NCBI RefSeq assembly: GCF_005121165.3
Contig: NZ_CP034413.3
Span: 2,418,001 to 2,482,000 of the forward strand
Reading direction: 5' to 3'
Length of the DNA: 64,000 nucleotides
From: Dysosmobacter welbionis
GTDB lineage: Bacteria; Bacillota; Clostridia; Oscillospirales; Oscillospiraceae
Part shown: in pieces, positions 29,117-37,091 of the stretch
Numbering within the stretch: position 1 is the stretch's first letter
Layout: every line of letters begins with the position of its first letter
Program-made: the position numbers and the translations under genes
Notes under the pieces: generated by a model
Told to the model about the DNA's origin: nothing
Databases searched by the model: none
What the model saw: only the letters and a program-made list of their open reading frames with translations

Positions 29117-29471
29117 GGCGTGCGCCTCCTTTCCCGCGTCCCTGGCCCTTCACGGCCAGGATACCGTCCAGGGTGGTGGCGGTGATCCGCAGGCGCTCGG
29201 CGGTGGCAATGTCATTCTTCACGGTCTCGTCGATGCCGTGGCCGCAGACCACCAGCACATGGGACCGGCGCAGGTAGTCCCGCGCCATATCCAGCCCGTC
29301 CTTGTGTTCCTGGGGAATCTCGTCTTTGAGGAAGGTAGGCAGGAACAGCACCGGGCAGATGGGCGAATACCCGGCATCGTACACCTGACGGCAGTAGGCC
29401 GCAGCGTTCTCGGCGTTCTCATACTGGCTGTTGCTCCAGGGAGCCGTAATGTAGGCAAGAGGTCGTTTCAT
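29109..29471 (-). CDS. DUF4406/DUF7768-like, nucleoside deoxyribosyltransferase-fold protein
   Basis: The 120-residue protein begins MKRPLAYITAPWSNSQYENA and contains YSPICPVLFLPTF and SHVLVVCGHGIDETVKNDI. This pattern resembles the nucleoside 2-deoxyribosyltransferase-like fold, in which the YIxxPW loop binds a nucleotide. The C-terminus is Gly/Lys/Arg-rich. Such proteins are frequent ICE and phage passengers. Substrate is unknown and the fold assignment is by motif only. Confidence 0.65.
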   Translation of the reverse strand: MKRPLAYITAPWSNSQYENAENAAAYCRQVYDAGYSPICPVLFLPTFLKDEIPQEHKDGLDMARDYLRRSHVLVVCGHGIDETVKNDIATAERLRITATTLDGILAVKGQGRGKGGARHA

Positions 29472-29519
29472 GGCAAAATCCTTTCTCCCGGTGTTTTCGG
29501 GCAGCAGAAAAGCGGCTGT

Positions 29520-30398
29520 TTACCAGCCGCCTGCGTACATATCGTGGTTAACTTGTGCGGTGTAGTGGTTGCTGATCGTGGTCGGCGCATTAAACAGCAC
29601 CGCAAGCAGATACTGCTTCATGTTGCGGATTTCGGTGGTATTGTTCCGCAGGCATTCCATGACAAACTCGATGTGGGAGCAATCCAGCTTCAAAAAACGG
29701 GAGCGGACCACCTCATGGGGGAAGTCGCTGCCAGCGATCCGGGTGGTTTTCCGCTTGGCGCAGACGGTCTCCACCATCAGCTCCACAATCTCGTCCAGGT
29801 CCTCCCGATAGGTGGTAAACTCCCGGCACAGGTGGTCATACTCGATGTTCTCCAGAATCAAATCCCGATAACTTTCCATCTCTGAGACAGACATCGCATC
29901 CCTTCCTTTCCGTTCCGGCAGCTGTGCTGCCGCTGGCTCCCGGAAGGGAATAGAATCGGTACTTGATCCATAAGTAATTGTTTTTTCTGTATTTGATTTC
30001 TCTATATTTAATTCTGCGGGCTTTTCCGTATCCGGTTTTACCATATCCGGGTTTTCCGTATCTGGTGAAGCCGTATCCGGCTGGGGCGTATCCGGGTTCT
30101 TCGGCTGTGGTTGCTCGTAGATAACATACTCGGTATCGCTGATCCGACCCTGCCGGTCTCGCAGCTGATGGCGGACAATGTACCCGGCAGTTTCCAGCTC
30201 CCGCAGCGCGCCGCCGATAGCGTCCACGCCCTCTTTGCAGATGGCGGCAAGCCCTCTGGTGGTATAGTTCCAGTCCTCCGGTAAGGACAGCATCATGGAA
30301 AGCAGCCCCTTGGCTTTCAGGGACAGTTTCCCGTTGCGTAAATGGTGATTGCTCATCACGGTATAATCTCTGGTTCGTTCAATGCGAAATACGGCCAT
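29520..30398 (-). CDS. Replication initiator-like protein with DUF6017 C-terminus
   Basis: The 292-residue protein starts MAVFRIERTRDYTVMSNHHL, with GGAGTGAGG three bases before ATG 30398. The N-terminus is the winged-helix domain of the RepA/DnaD-like initiator family of Firmicutes mobile elements (LSLKAKGLLSMMLSLPEDW). A repetitive PDT linker follows (PDTPQPDTASPDTENPD). The C-terminal DUF6017 block contains NIEYDHLCREFTTYREDLDE and MKQYLLAVLFNAPTT. It may start replication of the excised ICE, consistent with parA/parB alongside. Confidence 0.75.
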   Translation of the reverse strand: MAVFRIERTRDYTVMSNHHLRNGKLSLKAKGLLSMMLSLPEDWNYTTRGLAAICKEGVDAIGGALRELETAGYIVRHQLRDRQGRISDTEYVIYEQPQPKNPDTPQPDTASPDTENPDMVKPDTEKPAELNIEKSNTEKTITYGSSTDSIPFREPAAAQLPERKGRDAMSVSEMESYRDLILENIEYDHLCREFTTYREDLDEIVELMVETVCAKRKTTRIAGSDFPHEVVRSRFLKLDCSHIEFVMECLRNNTTEIRNMKQYLLAVLFNAPTTISNHYTAQVNHDMYAGGW

Positions 30399-30467
30399 TG
30401 ACCTCACTCCTTCCAAATTTCTCAGGGTATGAAAAAAGCCACAATCCTGTAAAAAGAATTGTGGCAG

Positions 30468-30653
30468 TCAGCTGTTTTGTTCACTTTTTCTGCGCCGGTA
30501 GGGGCGCTTGGGAATGGGCGGTCTGTCCAACAGGTCATTTCCCTGAGAGAATGGCAGAGTTTGCAGAACACGGTCAATCTCTATAAATTCCATACCATGC
30601 TGGGAATGGCAATCCTCCCGGATTGCTTCCCGGATTTCCTTTACAGTACACAT
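30468..30653 (-). CDS. Small hypothetical ICE protein
   Basis: The product has 61 residues and begins MCTVKEIREAIREDCHSQHG. The C-terminus is Pro/Arg-rich (RPPIPKRPYRRRKSE). GGAAAGGA lies seven bases before the ATG, a good ribosome site. The gene fills the gap between two supported genes on the same strand. No family was recognised. Confidence 0.5.
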   Translation of the reverse strand: MCTVKEIREAIREDCHSQHGMEFIEIDRVLQTLPFSQGNDLLDRPPIPKRPYRRRKSEQNS

Positions 30654-30685
30654 TTCAATCCTTTCCTTTCGCAGTAATGATTTGT

Positions 30686-30964
30686 TTATGAGTGGCGGCG
30701 GTGTTTTCCCGGTTTGAAATCGAGGATATGTCCCTCAATCACACGAGCGTAACGCTTGATCTTGATCTCCCGACGCTGCTGGCTTTGCAGGGCGGCCTGA
30801 TACCCGTCCTCAGTCAAAAACAGTCGTATTTCCTCTCCGGGGCTACCGTAAGCTGTGCTGGGACGCAGGACGGAAAACTCAATCATCCAGCGGGTGTTAT
30901 CCCAAAACCTCTCTACGGCAAGAATGTTATGTCCTTTCAGCTCACGGGCTGAAATATCCCTCAT
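30686..30964 (-). CDS. DUF5720-like small protein, copy 2
   Basis: The 92-residue protein has ARELKGHNILAVERFWDNTR, then WMIEFSVL, EEIRLFLTEDGYQAALQSQ and IKIKRYARV. The pattern GH-x-ERF-x-NTR-x-MI-F-VL, RLFL-GY-AL-SQ, IKI repeats that of the protein at 28805-29116. The two are divergent paralogs. It lies 12 bases downstream of parB. Function is unknown. Confidence 0.7.
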   Translation of the reverse strand: MRDISARELKGHNILAVERFWDNTRWMIEFSVLRPSTAYGSPGEEIRLFLTEDGYQAALQSQQRREIKIKRYARVIEGHILDFKPGKHRRHS

Positions 30965-30976
30965 AGGCGGCTCCTT

Positions 30977-31903
30977 TCATCGTTCCTGGTCTCTCTGACG
31001 CTTTTTCTGCCATGCCTCCAGCAGCTTGATGATAGTGTCCTGCATCCGCTGGGGCGTATAGCTTTTAGGGAAATACTTCCGCAAGGTGTCAGAGGTAAAT
31101 GTCACTCGGTCCAGATCGCTTTTCTTTTCCTCACCCATGATGACACGCATCATATCGAGGGTCAGATGCCCCTCCTGACTGTATTTCTTGAGCCGCTGGG
31201 CTTGAGAAAGAGAAGGGGTAGCCTGTTCGCTGTCCATTGCATCCAGCAAATCTCTCTGTTCCTCTTTTTTGAGGAAGGACAGCTCATAAGCAGGATTTAA
31301 GGCAATTTTCTTTTCATCCACCATGTCCAGCAGTTCGGGAATCAGCTCGGTCAGACGGATAAATCTTTTAATCTGTGATTTGCTATCTGGACTGTTCTCC
31401 GCGATTTTTTCTGCCGCAGTCAACTTCGGCCCAACTTGGGCCGAGGTTAAATCCGTCCTGGCTCCTTGGTGCTTAATGGCATCCAGTTTCATCTTATAGG
31501 CAAAGGCCCTTTCACTGGGAAGCAGGCTTTCTCGTTGCAGATTGCTGTCAACCATAATGATCGTGGCGGCATCATCATCCAAATCCCGAACAATGACCGG
31601 TATGGTCTCCTTGTCTGCCAGCTCACTGGCTCTGTGCCGCCTGTGTCCGGCTACCAGCTCATAACCGCCCTCCGGGTCCGGTCGAGCAATCGCCGGAACC
31701 AGAACGCCATACTGCTTGATACTGTCAGCGGTCTCCATCATGGCTTCGTCATCCTTGACTTTGAATGGGTGGTTCTTAAAGGGATGCAGTTCAGACAGCG
31801 GAATCTCCTGAATCTTTTCCAGCTTTGCATCCTGACGGACTTCTTCGGTGGAGAACAGATCATCTACCGAGGCCAGCTCTATTTTTTTCGCGCTGCTTTT
31901 CAA
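30977..31903 (-). CDS. parB: ParB-like partition protein
   Basis: The 308-residue protein contains the ParB/Srx nuclease-like box (ELVAGHRRHRASELADKETI) and NLQRESLLPSERAFAYKMK. A central helix-turn-helix follows (SKSQIKRFIRLTELIPELLD). It would bind a centromere-like site on the ICE and work with ParA in segregating the excised form. It overlaps the 3' end of parA by 44 bases. A candidate target is the set of direct repeats at 32948-33053. Confidence 0.88.
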   Translation of the reverse strand: MKSSAKKIELASVDDLFSTEEVRQDAKLEKIQEIPLSELHPFKNHPFKVKDDEAMMETADSIKQYGVLVPAIARPDPEGGYELVAGHRRHRASELADKETIPVIVRDLDDDAATIIMVDSNLQRESLLPSERAFAYKMKLDAIKHQGARTDLTSAQVGPKLTAAEKIAENSPDSKSQIKRFIRLTELIPELLDMVDEKKIALNPAYELSFLKKEEQRDLLDAMDSEQATPSLSQAQRLKKYSQEGHLTLDMMRVIMGEEKKSDLDRVTFTSDTLRKYFPKSYTPQRMQDTIIKLLEAWQKKRQRDQER

Positions 31904-32681
31904 GTTTCAACACCTCCTTCATCAGATTTCGATACCCCTCTGCCACCTTGCCACCGGGATCATGGGCAAAAATACTTTTTCCCTCAGCGCTAATTTCCTT
32001 AGCCCGGACAGAGTGGGGAATCTCTGTGCCGAATACTTTGATCTTGCTGCCATAGGTCTCACGCAGGAGCGCGGAGATCTCTTTGGCAAAGTTGGTTCGG
32101 CTATCCACCATCGTCAGCAGGATACCGTCTATCTGGAGCTTGGGGTTGATCTGCCGCTTTACCTTGTTTACCGTGGAGAGCAGCTGTTCCAGCCCTTTGG
32201 CGGGCAGATACTCCGCCTGAACGGGAATGATGATCCTGTTCGCAGCGGCCAGCGCATTGACTGTGAGCATACCCAGGGAGGGCTGGCAGTCGATGAGGAT
32301 ATGGGAGTATTGCCCCTTCAGCGTGTCCAGATATTGCCGCAAGATAGTCTCGCGACTCATGGCGTTTACCAGGGATACCTCCATACCGGATAACTGGATG
32401 TCCGCAGGCATCAGGTCTACACCCTCTGGGTGGTGCAGGATACCCTCGCCGGGACGAAGCGGCTCATCCATCAGGATACGCCCCATAGCGTCCGACAGCG
32501 TAAAGGGCAGCTTGTCCGGCTGGGGATGGCCCAGGCTGATTGTCAGGCTCCCTTGCGGGTCCCCGTCGATCAGCAGGACTTTCTTTCCGGCCTGCGCCAG
32601 CCCGATTCCCAAGTTGGCACAGGTCGTTGTCTTACCAACGCCGCCTTTCTGGTTGGCAATGGCAATGATTTGCGTGTTCAT
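31860..32681 (-). CDS. parA: ParA-like partition ATPase
   Basis: The 273-residue ATPase begins MNTQIIAIANQKGGVGKTTT, with the deviant Walker A motif at residues 11-18. ILIDCQPSLGMLTVNALAAA is the Walker B region. The start at 32681 follows GAGGTGA at proper spacing; a longer in-frame start at 32744 would read through a hairpin and is rejected. It is the first gene of the ICE operon at this end. Confidence 0.9.
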   Translation of the reverse strand: MNTQIIAIANQKGGVGKTTTCANLGIGLAQAGKKVLLIDGDPQGSLTISLGHPQPDKLPFTLSDAMGRILMDEPLRPGEGILHHPEGVDLMPADIQLSGMEVSLVNAMSRETILRQYLDTLKGQYSHILIDCQPSLGMLTVNALAAANRIIIPVQAEYLPAKGLEQLLSTVNKVKRQINPKLQIDGILLTMVDSRTNFAKEISALLRETYGSKIKVFGTEIPHSVRAKEISAEGKSIFAHDPGGKVAEGYRNLMKEVLKLEKQREKNRAGLGR

Positions 32682-32730
32682 TAACTTCACCTCATTTCTA
32701 ATTGTTGCTGTTGCTTCTGGAAATAGAAAA

Positions 32731-32766
32731 AGCCGCCACTCCAAAATAAAAAGTGAAGTGACGGCT
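32731..32766 (-). terminator. Stem-loop upstream of parA
   Basis: AGCCGTCACTTC and GGAGTGGCGGCT pair on the minus strand, with an AT-rich loop, and are followed by TTTTTC. This is an intrinsic-terminator-like hairpin ahead of parA. It could stop transcription arriving from the ICE end, or attenuate parAB. Confidence 0.55.
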
Positions 32767-32947
32767 CTTTCTATCGCCGGAATACGAGTTCCTGAAATGA
32801 AAAAAGCACCCAGTCATTTATGTGATCTGTGTGCTACATCAAATTCATATTCAATTATTCAAATTAGCTCAAACTATGCCAAACTGCCACAGCCAAAAAA
32901 ACGAGGGGAAGGAGGGCTGAAAAGCGCCCCCAAAACACCCCCAAAAT

Positions 32948-33053
32948 CGGCTCTCGGTTAACCACTTTGGGAACCACTTGACCCTCTTTTTACCCCCTTT
33001 TTGGCCGGTTAACCACTTGCGGACCACTAAAAATTGGGTGAAAACGGCTCTCG
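32948..33053. repeat. Direct repeats near the ICE end
   Basis: CGGCTCTCG occurs at 32948-32956 and 33045-33053. GGTTAACCACTT, with an internal palindrome, occurs at 32956-32967 and 33007-33018. The 32767-33100 stretch has no gene I can support. The repeats could be ParB sites, recombinase arm sites or part of the ICE end. Confidence 0.45.
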
Positions 33054-33100
33054 TTTTGTCAAATTTGGTCAAACCATATCAGCCCATTTAGGTATAAGAA

Positions 33101-33130
33101 AACCCCGGAAAACCTTGATTTTCCGGGGTT
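33101..33130 (-). terminator. rpsI terminator
   Basis: AACCCCGGAAAA pairs with TTTTCCGGGGTT around a six-base loop, with T runs on both sides. It lies 33 bases past the rpsI stop and can also act on plus-strand transcripts coming from the ICE. It is probably the last chromosomal feature before the element. Confidence 0.8.
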
Positions 33131-33163
33131 TTTGAACCATTTTGATATAGTCTGAGCAGTCGA

Positions 33164-33568
33164 TTATCGCTTGCTGAACTGCGGAGCGCGACGAGCTGCT
33201 TTGAGACCGTATTTCTTACGCTCCTTCATACGAGGATCGCGGGTCAGGAAACCGGCCTTCTTCAGGATGGGACGGTTGTCCTCGCTGGCCAGCAGCAGGG
33301 CGCGGGCGATACCGTGCCGCAGGGCGCCGGCCTGGCCGGACACGCCGCCGCCGGTGACAGTGGCCACAACATCCATCTTGCCGGTGTTGCCGGTGGCCTC
33401 CAGAGGCTGACGGACCAGCATCTTCAGGGTGTCCAGACCGAAATACTCATCAATGCTCCGGCCGTTGACGGTGATGGAGCCGGTGCCGTTGGGGAACAGA
33501 TGGACGCGGGCCACAGAGGACTTCCGGCGACCAGTGCCATACAGATAGGGCTTCTTGGACTGATACAT
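33164..33568 (-). CDS. rpsI: 30S ribosomal protein S9
   Basis: The 134-residue protein shows the family marks [33 protein letters not shown] and the C-terminal tail [16 protein letters not shown]. The tail reaches the ribosomal P site and contacts tRNA. It lies 15 bases downstream of rplM, the usual S9/L13 pair. The 3' end is intact although the ICE lies immediately beyond the terminator. Confidence 0.97.
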   Translation of the reverse strand: MYQSKKPYLYGTGRRKSSVARVHLFPNGTGSITVNGRSIDEYFGLDTLKMLVRQPLEATGNTGKMDVVATVTGGGVSGQAGALRHGIARALLLASEDNRPILKKAGFLTRDPRMKERKKYGLKAARRAPQFSKR

Positions 33569-33583
33569 ACTTCAAACTCCTCC

Positions 33584-34015
33584 TTATTCCGCGTCCAGAG
33601 CGACGGGCTTCTGAGCCTGCTGCTCGTAGTTGGCGTCCGCATAGATGTGCAGCCGCTTCAGGGATTCCTTGCCGATGGTGTTCTTGGGCAGCATACCGCG
33701 GACAGCCACCTTCATGGCCAGCTCGGGCTGCTCCTGCATCAGGATGCGGTAGGGGGTCTCCTTCAGGCCGCCGATCCAGCCGGAGTGGGTACGGTACATC
33801 TTCTGGGTGCCCTTCTTGCCGGTCAGCACAGCCTTGCCGGCGTTGATGATGATGACATAGTCACCGCAGTCGGCGTTGGGGGTGAAAGTGGGCTTGGTCT
33901 TGCCGCGCAGCAGGTCGGCAGCCCGGACAGCGGTCTTGCCCAGGGGCTTGCCCGCGGCGTCCAGGATGTACCACTTACGCTCAATGTTGGCCTTGTTTGC
34001 CATAAAAGTGGACAT
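33584..34015 (-). CDS. rplM: 50S ribosomal protein L13
   Basis: The 143-residue protein starts MSTFMANKANIERKWYILDA and contains GDYVIIINAGKAVLTGKK and VRGMLPKNTIGKESLKRLHI. ATG 34015 is preceded by GGAGGAA. A second Met four residues later is possible but has a poorer site. It forms one operon with rpsI behind a strong promoter and a leader hairpin. Confidence 0.96.
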   Translation of the reverse strand: MSTFMANKANIERKWYILDAAGKPLGKTAVRAADLLRGKTKPTFTPNADCGDYVIIINAGKAVLTGKKGTQKMYRTHSGWIGGLKETPYRILMQEQPELAMKVAVRGMLPKNTIGKESLKRLHIYADANYEQQAQKPVALDAE

Positions 34016-34065
34016 GGTGTTTCCTCCGTATATTGAAATTCTTTGCTTTGCTTTACAAATCAAGA

Positions 34066-34086
34066 GCTCCGGGTTACAATCGGAGC
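34066..34086 (-). promoter_or_regulatory. Stem-loop at the start of the rplM leader
   Basis: GCTCCG and CGGAGC form a perfect 6-bp stem with a 9-base loop, right at the predicted transcript start and about 50 bases before the rplM ribosome site. L13 operons of Firmicutes carry an autoregulatory leader. Position fits, but I did not check the consensus. Confidence 0.45.
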
Positions 34087-34093
34087 AAGGATA

Positions 34094-34122
34094 TTTATAC
34101 CACGGCGGCGGGGGAATGTCAA
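34094..34122 (-). promoter_or_regulatory. Sigma-A promoter of rplM-rpsI
   Basis: TTGACA (34122-34117), a 17-base spacer and TATAAA (34099-34094) give a near-consensus promoter. The start point would be about 34087, giving a leader of about 70 bases. Confidence 0.8.
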
Positions 34123-34228
34123 CGGGGATTTCGTTTAACCGGGATAAATCTCTGAATTTCTCTTGATACCTCTTATTATCTCCTGATTTCTCACGTTCTA
34201 TTTTGAATTTTTCGGGGGAAGGCCCTGT

Positions 34229-34762
34229 ACGCCGAAACGCCTGGGGGCGCTGGATCTTCTGCGCGGCCGGCCTTATGCGGATTCTCTGCGCCGCTGCTAT
34301 GGCAGAAGCCCTGGGGAGATCGCTCGCTATCTCTGCTGGGAGATGGCGGACCGGGGCACCGGCCCCATCTGACTGCCGGCGGTGGGGGACGATGGGCCGG
34401 ACCGCTTCGCCATGTTTTTGGGCGAGAGAAAACCGGACGAGCGTTACATCGTCCGGTTCCCGCAGAATGTCGATGGGGACTATGAAGCGTATGGGCATCC
34501 GGTGTGGATGTACGGCCCGTACCCGGTGCGGGGCGTCTACACCCAGCCCATGAGGGCTATTCCGGCCACGGAAGCCTGTTACGTCATCGGGAATGAATCG
34601 GAAAAACTGACGGAGGTCCGGCTGCGGGTGGACGCAGGCCTGGACGAATCCGTCTCCATCCCCGCCCCGCCGTCCCTGACCATCTGGCGGTTTACAGGCG
34701 GGGACATGGGCTGGCGCCTGGTGGACCGGTATTTTGACGCCCGGGGCGAAGAACTGCCCTGA
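34229..34762 (+). pseudogene. Degraded hypothetical gene with internal stop
   Basis: One plus-strand frame reads like protein on both sides of a TGA at about 34366. The first half contains RLGALDLLRGRPYADSLRR and SPGEIARYLCWEMADRG. The second half (126 residues from a GTG) contains DRFAMFLGERKPDERYIVRF and TIWRFTGGDMGWRLVDRYF. There is no start codon or ribosome site at the 5' side. I do not recognise the family. It may be a relic or a shorter gene starting at 34382. Confidence 0.4.
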
Positions 34763-34784
34763 CGTTTGAAAACAATATGTAATG

Positions 34785-35048
34785 CTACAAGATCCACTGG
34801 ACCAACAGCAGCAGCACAAATCCCGGCAGGCCCAGGACGGCGATCACCAGGGCATTCCACAGGTTCAGCCCCAGGGCGATGCCGGTGAGGCCCGCCGTCA
34901 GCCGTACGGCCCCCAGGGCTAGAAACCCCAACAGGGTGTTCAGCAGTAGTTTCAGCGCCAGGCGGAAGGGGGAGCTGAACACCCGGATCAGAGCGACGAG
35001 AAAGAAGCCCGCCAGGATGGCGGCGATGATCTTCTGACTCAGGTCCAT
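34785..35048 (-). CDS. bofA: BofA family pro-sigma-K processing inhibitor
   Basis: The 87-residue protein is nearly all hydrophobic, with LLLNTLLGFLALGAVRL and the family-typical NLWNALVIAVLGLPGFVLLL ending VQWIL. BofA acts in the forespore-surrounding membrane to restrain the sigma-K processing protease. The start at 35048 (MDLSQKIIAAILAGFF) overlaps the DUF2508 gene by ten bases. Together these form the usual yaaL-bofA pair. It indicates a spore former. Confidence 0.85.
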   Translation of the reverse strand: MDLSQKIIAAILAGFFLVALIRVFSSPFRLALKLLLNTLLGFLALGAVRLTAGLTGIALGLNLWNALVIAVLGLPGFVLLLLVQWIL

Positions 35049-35302
35049 GTGGACGCCCCCTCCAGCCCGGCAGCAGCCGCTGCCTCGGGACTCCGCTCCT
35101 TGATGGCGCGGATCAGATAGTTGCACCGGGCCTTCACGGCACTGATCTGGTAGACGCAGGACTCCACCAGCTCCGGGTCCAGGGCCTGGTCGAACTGGCG
35201 ATAGGCCTGGGCCAGGTCCCCCTGGGCCTCCAGCAGCTCGGCCTTCAGGGTCAGCAGCTCCGGGTCGGGGCGGGCGGCTTTCTTGGCAAAAACAGGTTTC
35301 AT
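35039..35302 (-). CDS. DUF2508 (YaaL-like) protein
   Basis: The 87-residue protein starts MKPVFAKKAARPDPELLTLK and is helical, with VESCVYQISAVKARCNYLIR. It matches the DUF2508/YaaL family that precedes bofA in Firmicutes. In many relatives recR lies just upstream, but here tadA diverges 79 bases away. Function is unknown. Confidence 0.8.
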   Translation of the reverse strand: MKPVFAKKAARPDPELLTLKAELLEAQGDLAQAYRQFDQALDPELVESCVYQISAVKARCNYLIRAIKERSPEAAAAAGLEGASTWT

Positions 35303-35381
35303 GGCAGTGTCCCTCCTATCCATATTCTTACGGGGAGTTTGGACAAATATGCCAGCTTTCATACAAGGAGGCAGGAAGAAC

Positions 35382-35864
35382 ATGCCAACAGAACAGGAGA
35401 ACTTCATGGCCCAGGCTCTGGCGCTGGCGGCGGAGGCCGCGGCGGCGGGGGAGGTGCCCGTGGGCTGCGTTATCGTCCGGGACGGGGAAATCGTGGGCCG
35501 GGGCCGCAACCGGCGGGAGGAGAAGCAGGCCACCGCCTCCCATGCGGAGATGGAGGCCATTGCCCAGGCCAACGAGCACCTCGGCACCTGGCGGCTGGAT
35601 GACTGCGAACTGTACGTGACGCTGGAGCCCTGCCCCATGTGCGCTGGGGCTATCCTGAATGCCCGTATCCGCCGGGTTTGGTACGGCGCCCGGGACGAGG
35701 CCTTCGGTGCCTGCGGCGGAGTGACCAACCTGTTTATGGAGAGCTTCCCCAACCGGCCCGCCCTGGTGGGCGGCATTCTGGGAGAGGACTGCCGCCGGGT
35801 GCTGGCGGATTTTTTTGCCGGGCTCCGGGGCGGAGAAAAAAATCGACCCTCAGATTTGATTTAA
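35382..35864 (+). CDS. tadA: tRNA-specific adenosine deaminase
   Basis: The 160-residue enzyme converts the wobble adenosine of tRNA-Arg(ACG) to inosine. The zinc site shows HAEMEAIAQA (His and catalytic Glu) and PCPMCAGAILNAR. The start is ATG 35382 (MPTEQENFMAQALALAAEAA) after AAGGAGG. The 35865-35966 spacer is AT-rich and shows no gene. Confidence 0.93.
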   Translation: MPTEQENFMAQALALAAEAAAAGEVPVGCVIVRDGEIVGRGRNRREEKQATASHAEMEAIAQANEHLGTWRLDDCELYVTLEPCPMCAGAILNARIRRVWYGARDEAFGACGGVTNLFMESFPNRPALVGGILGEDCRRVLADFFAGLRGGEKNRPSDLI

Positions 35865-35966
35865 GACTTTTGTAACAATTGATGCTGGTTTGCTTAACAA
35901 CTCTCTAGTATCTTAATACTTGCAAGAGACAAAACTTCTTTTCATCCAATCTTCCAAAAAATAGGG

Positions 35967-35996
35967 AAACGGACCAGCCGAAAGGCTGGTCCGTTT
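35967..35996. terminator. Bidirectional terminator after tadA
   Basis: AAACGGACCAGCC and GGCTGGTCCGTTT form a perfect 13-bp stem with a GAAA loop. It ends the tadA transcript and may back up termination from the minus-strand gene at 36078. Confidence 0.75.
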
Positions 35997-36027
35997 CTCG
36001 ATTTCCCCGGTATTTGTGAACAAACGG

Positions 36028-36066
36028 AAAATCCCCGCGGCGGGCACTCCCGGCCGCGGGGATTTT
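36028..36066 (-). terminator. Terminator of the membrane protein gene
   Basis: AAAATCCCCGCGGC and GCCGCGGGGATTTT form a perfect 14-bp stem with an 11-base loop, 11 bases after the stop of the minus-strand gene at 36078. Confidence 0.75.
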
Positions 36067-36077
36067 GTGATAAACTG

Positions 36078-36941
36078 TCAGGTATTGTCCCAGGGCGCGG
36101 CCAGTACCGCCGTCCGCTGGAGCAGGAAGCCGAAAAGCGTCACGGCGCCGCCCAGGTAGAACAGCAGCCGGGCCGGATCCGGCCGGTCCGCCAGAGTGGC
36201 CAGGCAGAAGGCGATGGCCAGCGCCGCATAGACGGCGAAGCGGCGGGTCCGCCCCGCCCGGAAGGCGAAGGAGGACAGCCGGTAGAAGGCCAGAGCCAGG
36301 AACACCACCGCCAGCAGCTCCGTGTAGTAATCTGTGAGGGACGGGTCTACGGACACCACCCGGTAGGTCAGCACCAGCCGCACCACCAGGCAGCAGACGG
36401 GCACCAGCAGCAGAGGACTCTGAAAGGGCTTGCGCGCCCCGCCCTCCGGCCGGATGCGGCAGGCAGGCACAGCGGGAAGCAGGCTGGCCGCCGAGAGAAG
36501 AGACAGCAGACCCACCACCAGATGCTCCCTGCCGGAGAAGAGCTGACTGCCCTGGGCGGTCACAAAAACGGTCACCGTCTCTCCGCTGCCGGTGAGGGCG
36601 CTGGCGCCGGAGAAGCCGAAGAGCAGGTCCAGAACGCCGGAGGCTGCCAGCAGGAAGAGCCCCATCACCGCCGGAGTGAGCAGCCCGGGGGAAGCCACGG
36701 AGAAGCCTGCGGGAAAGAGGGGCGGGTCTTCCCGGTCCGCAGGCAGAAGGGGCCGGGCTGCCAGCAGGCAGACTGCCGCCAGAACCACGAACCAGGCCAC
36801 CAGCAGGATGGCGTACAGATTGCCGGGGATGGGGAGGCCTGTGTCCACCTCGAACCCAGTGCTGCGCTGAAGCAGCCGCAGCAGGAATGCCCCCACGCCG
36901 CCAATGGCGGCCAGCAGGGGCCAGAGCACGTATTTCTTCAT
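36078..36941 (-). CDS. Polytopic membrane protein, unknown function
   Basis: The 287-residue protein has about seven hydrophobic helices, including LYAILLVAWFVVLAAVCLLA, LLSLLSAASLLPAVPACRI and LLAVVFLALAFYRLSSFAF. No motif points to transport of a given substrate. The start at 36941 (MKKYVLWPLLAAIGGVGAF) follows AAGGAG. It is transcribed away from the spoIID-like gene. I do not recognise the family. Confidence 0.65.
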   Translation of the reverse strand: MKKYVLWPLLAAIGGVGAFLLRLLQRSTGFEVDTGLPIPGNLYAILLVAWFVVLAAVCLLAARPLLPADREDPPLFPAGFSVASPGLLTPAVMGLFLLAASGVLDLLFGFSGASALTGSGETVTVFVTAQGSQLFSGREHLVVGLLSLLSAASLLPAVPACRIRPEGGARKPFQSPLLLVPVCCLVVRLVLTYRVVSVDPSLTDYYTELLAVVFLALAFYRLSSFAFRAGRTRRFAVYAALAIAFCLATLADRPDPARLLFYLGGAVTLFGFLLQRTAVLAAPWDNT

Positions 36942-37017
36942 AGGAGCCGATCTCCTTATCATGACAGATTTTCAAAAGCCAGTATACCACGGGAAAAGCT
37001 GTTTGTCCATGCCGGCC

Positions 37018-37046
37018 TCATTTTCCGCCCTCCGGGCGCATACAGT
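37018..37046 (+). promoter_or_regulatory. Candidate sigma-E promoter of the spoIID-like gene
   Basis: TCATTTT (37018-37024), a 14-base spacer and CATACAGT (37039-37046) resemble the mother-cell sigma-E pattern. The gene behind it is of a family that is sigma-E dependent in Bacillus. This is pattern matching only. Confidence 0.4.
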
Positions 37047-37091
37047 GAAGGGACAGGCCCGCAGACGGGGAACAAAAGAGGAGGAATTTCC

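Noticed and set aside
32869-33072. 67-residue minus-strand frame near the ICE end
   Set aside because: It spans the direct repeats, has Trp/Phe/Lys-skewed composition from repeated CCACTT-type sequence, and no convincing start.
33584-34819. Long 411-residue frame ending in L13
   Set aside because: Only the last 143 residues are L13. The upstream part crosses the promoter and leader and has no protein character.
35865-35966. Signal recognition particle RNA (ffs) after tadA, as in many Firmicutes
   Set aside because: The spacer is AT-rich and shows none of the conserved SRP helix 8 sequence.
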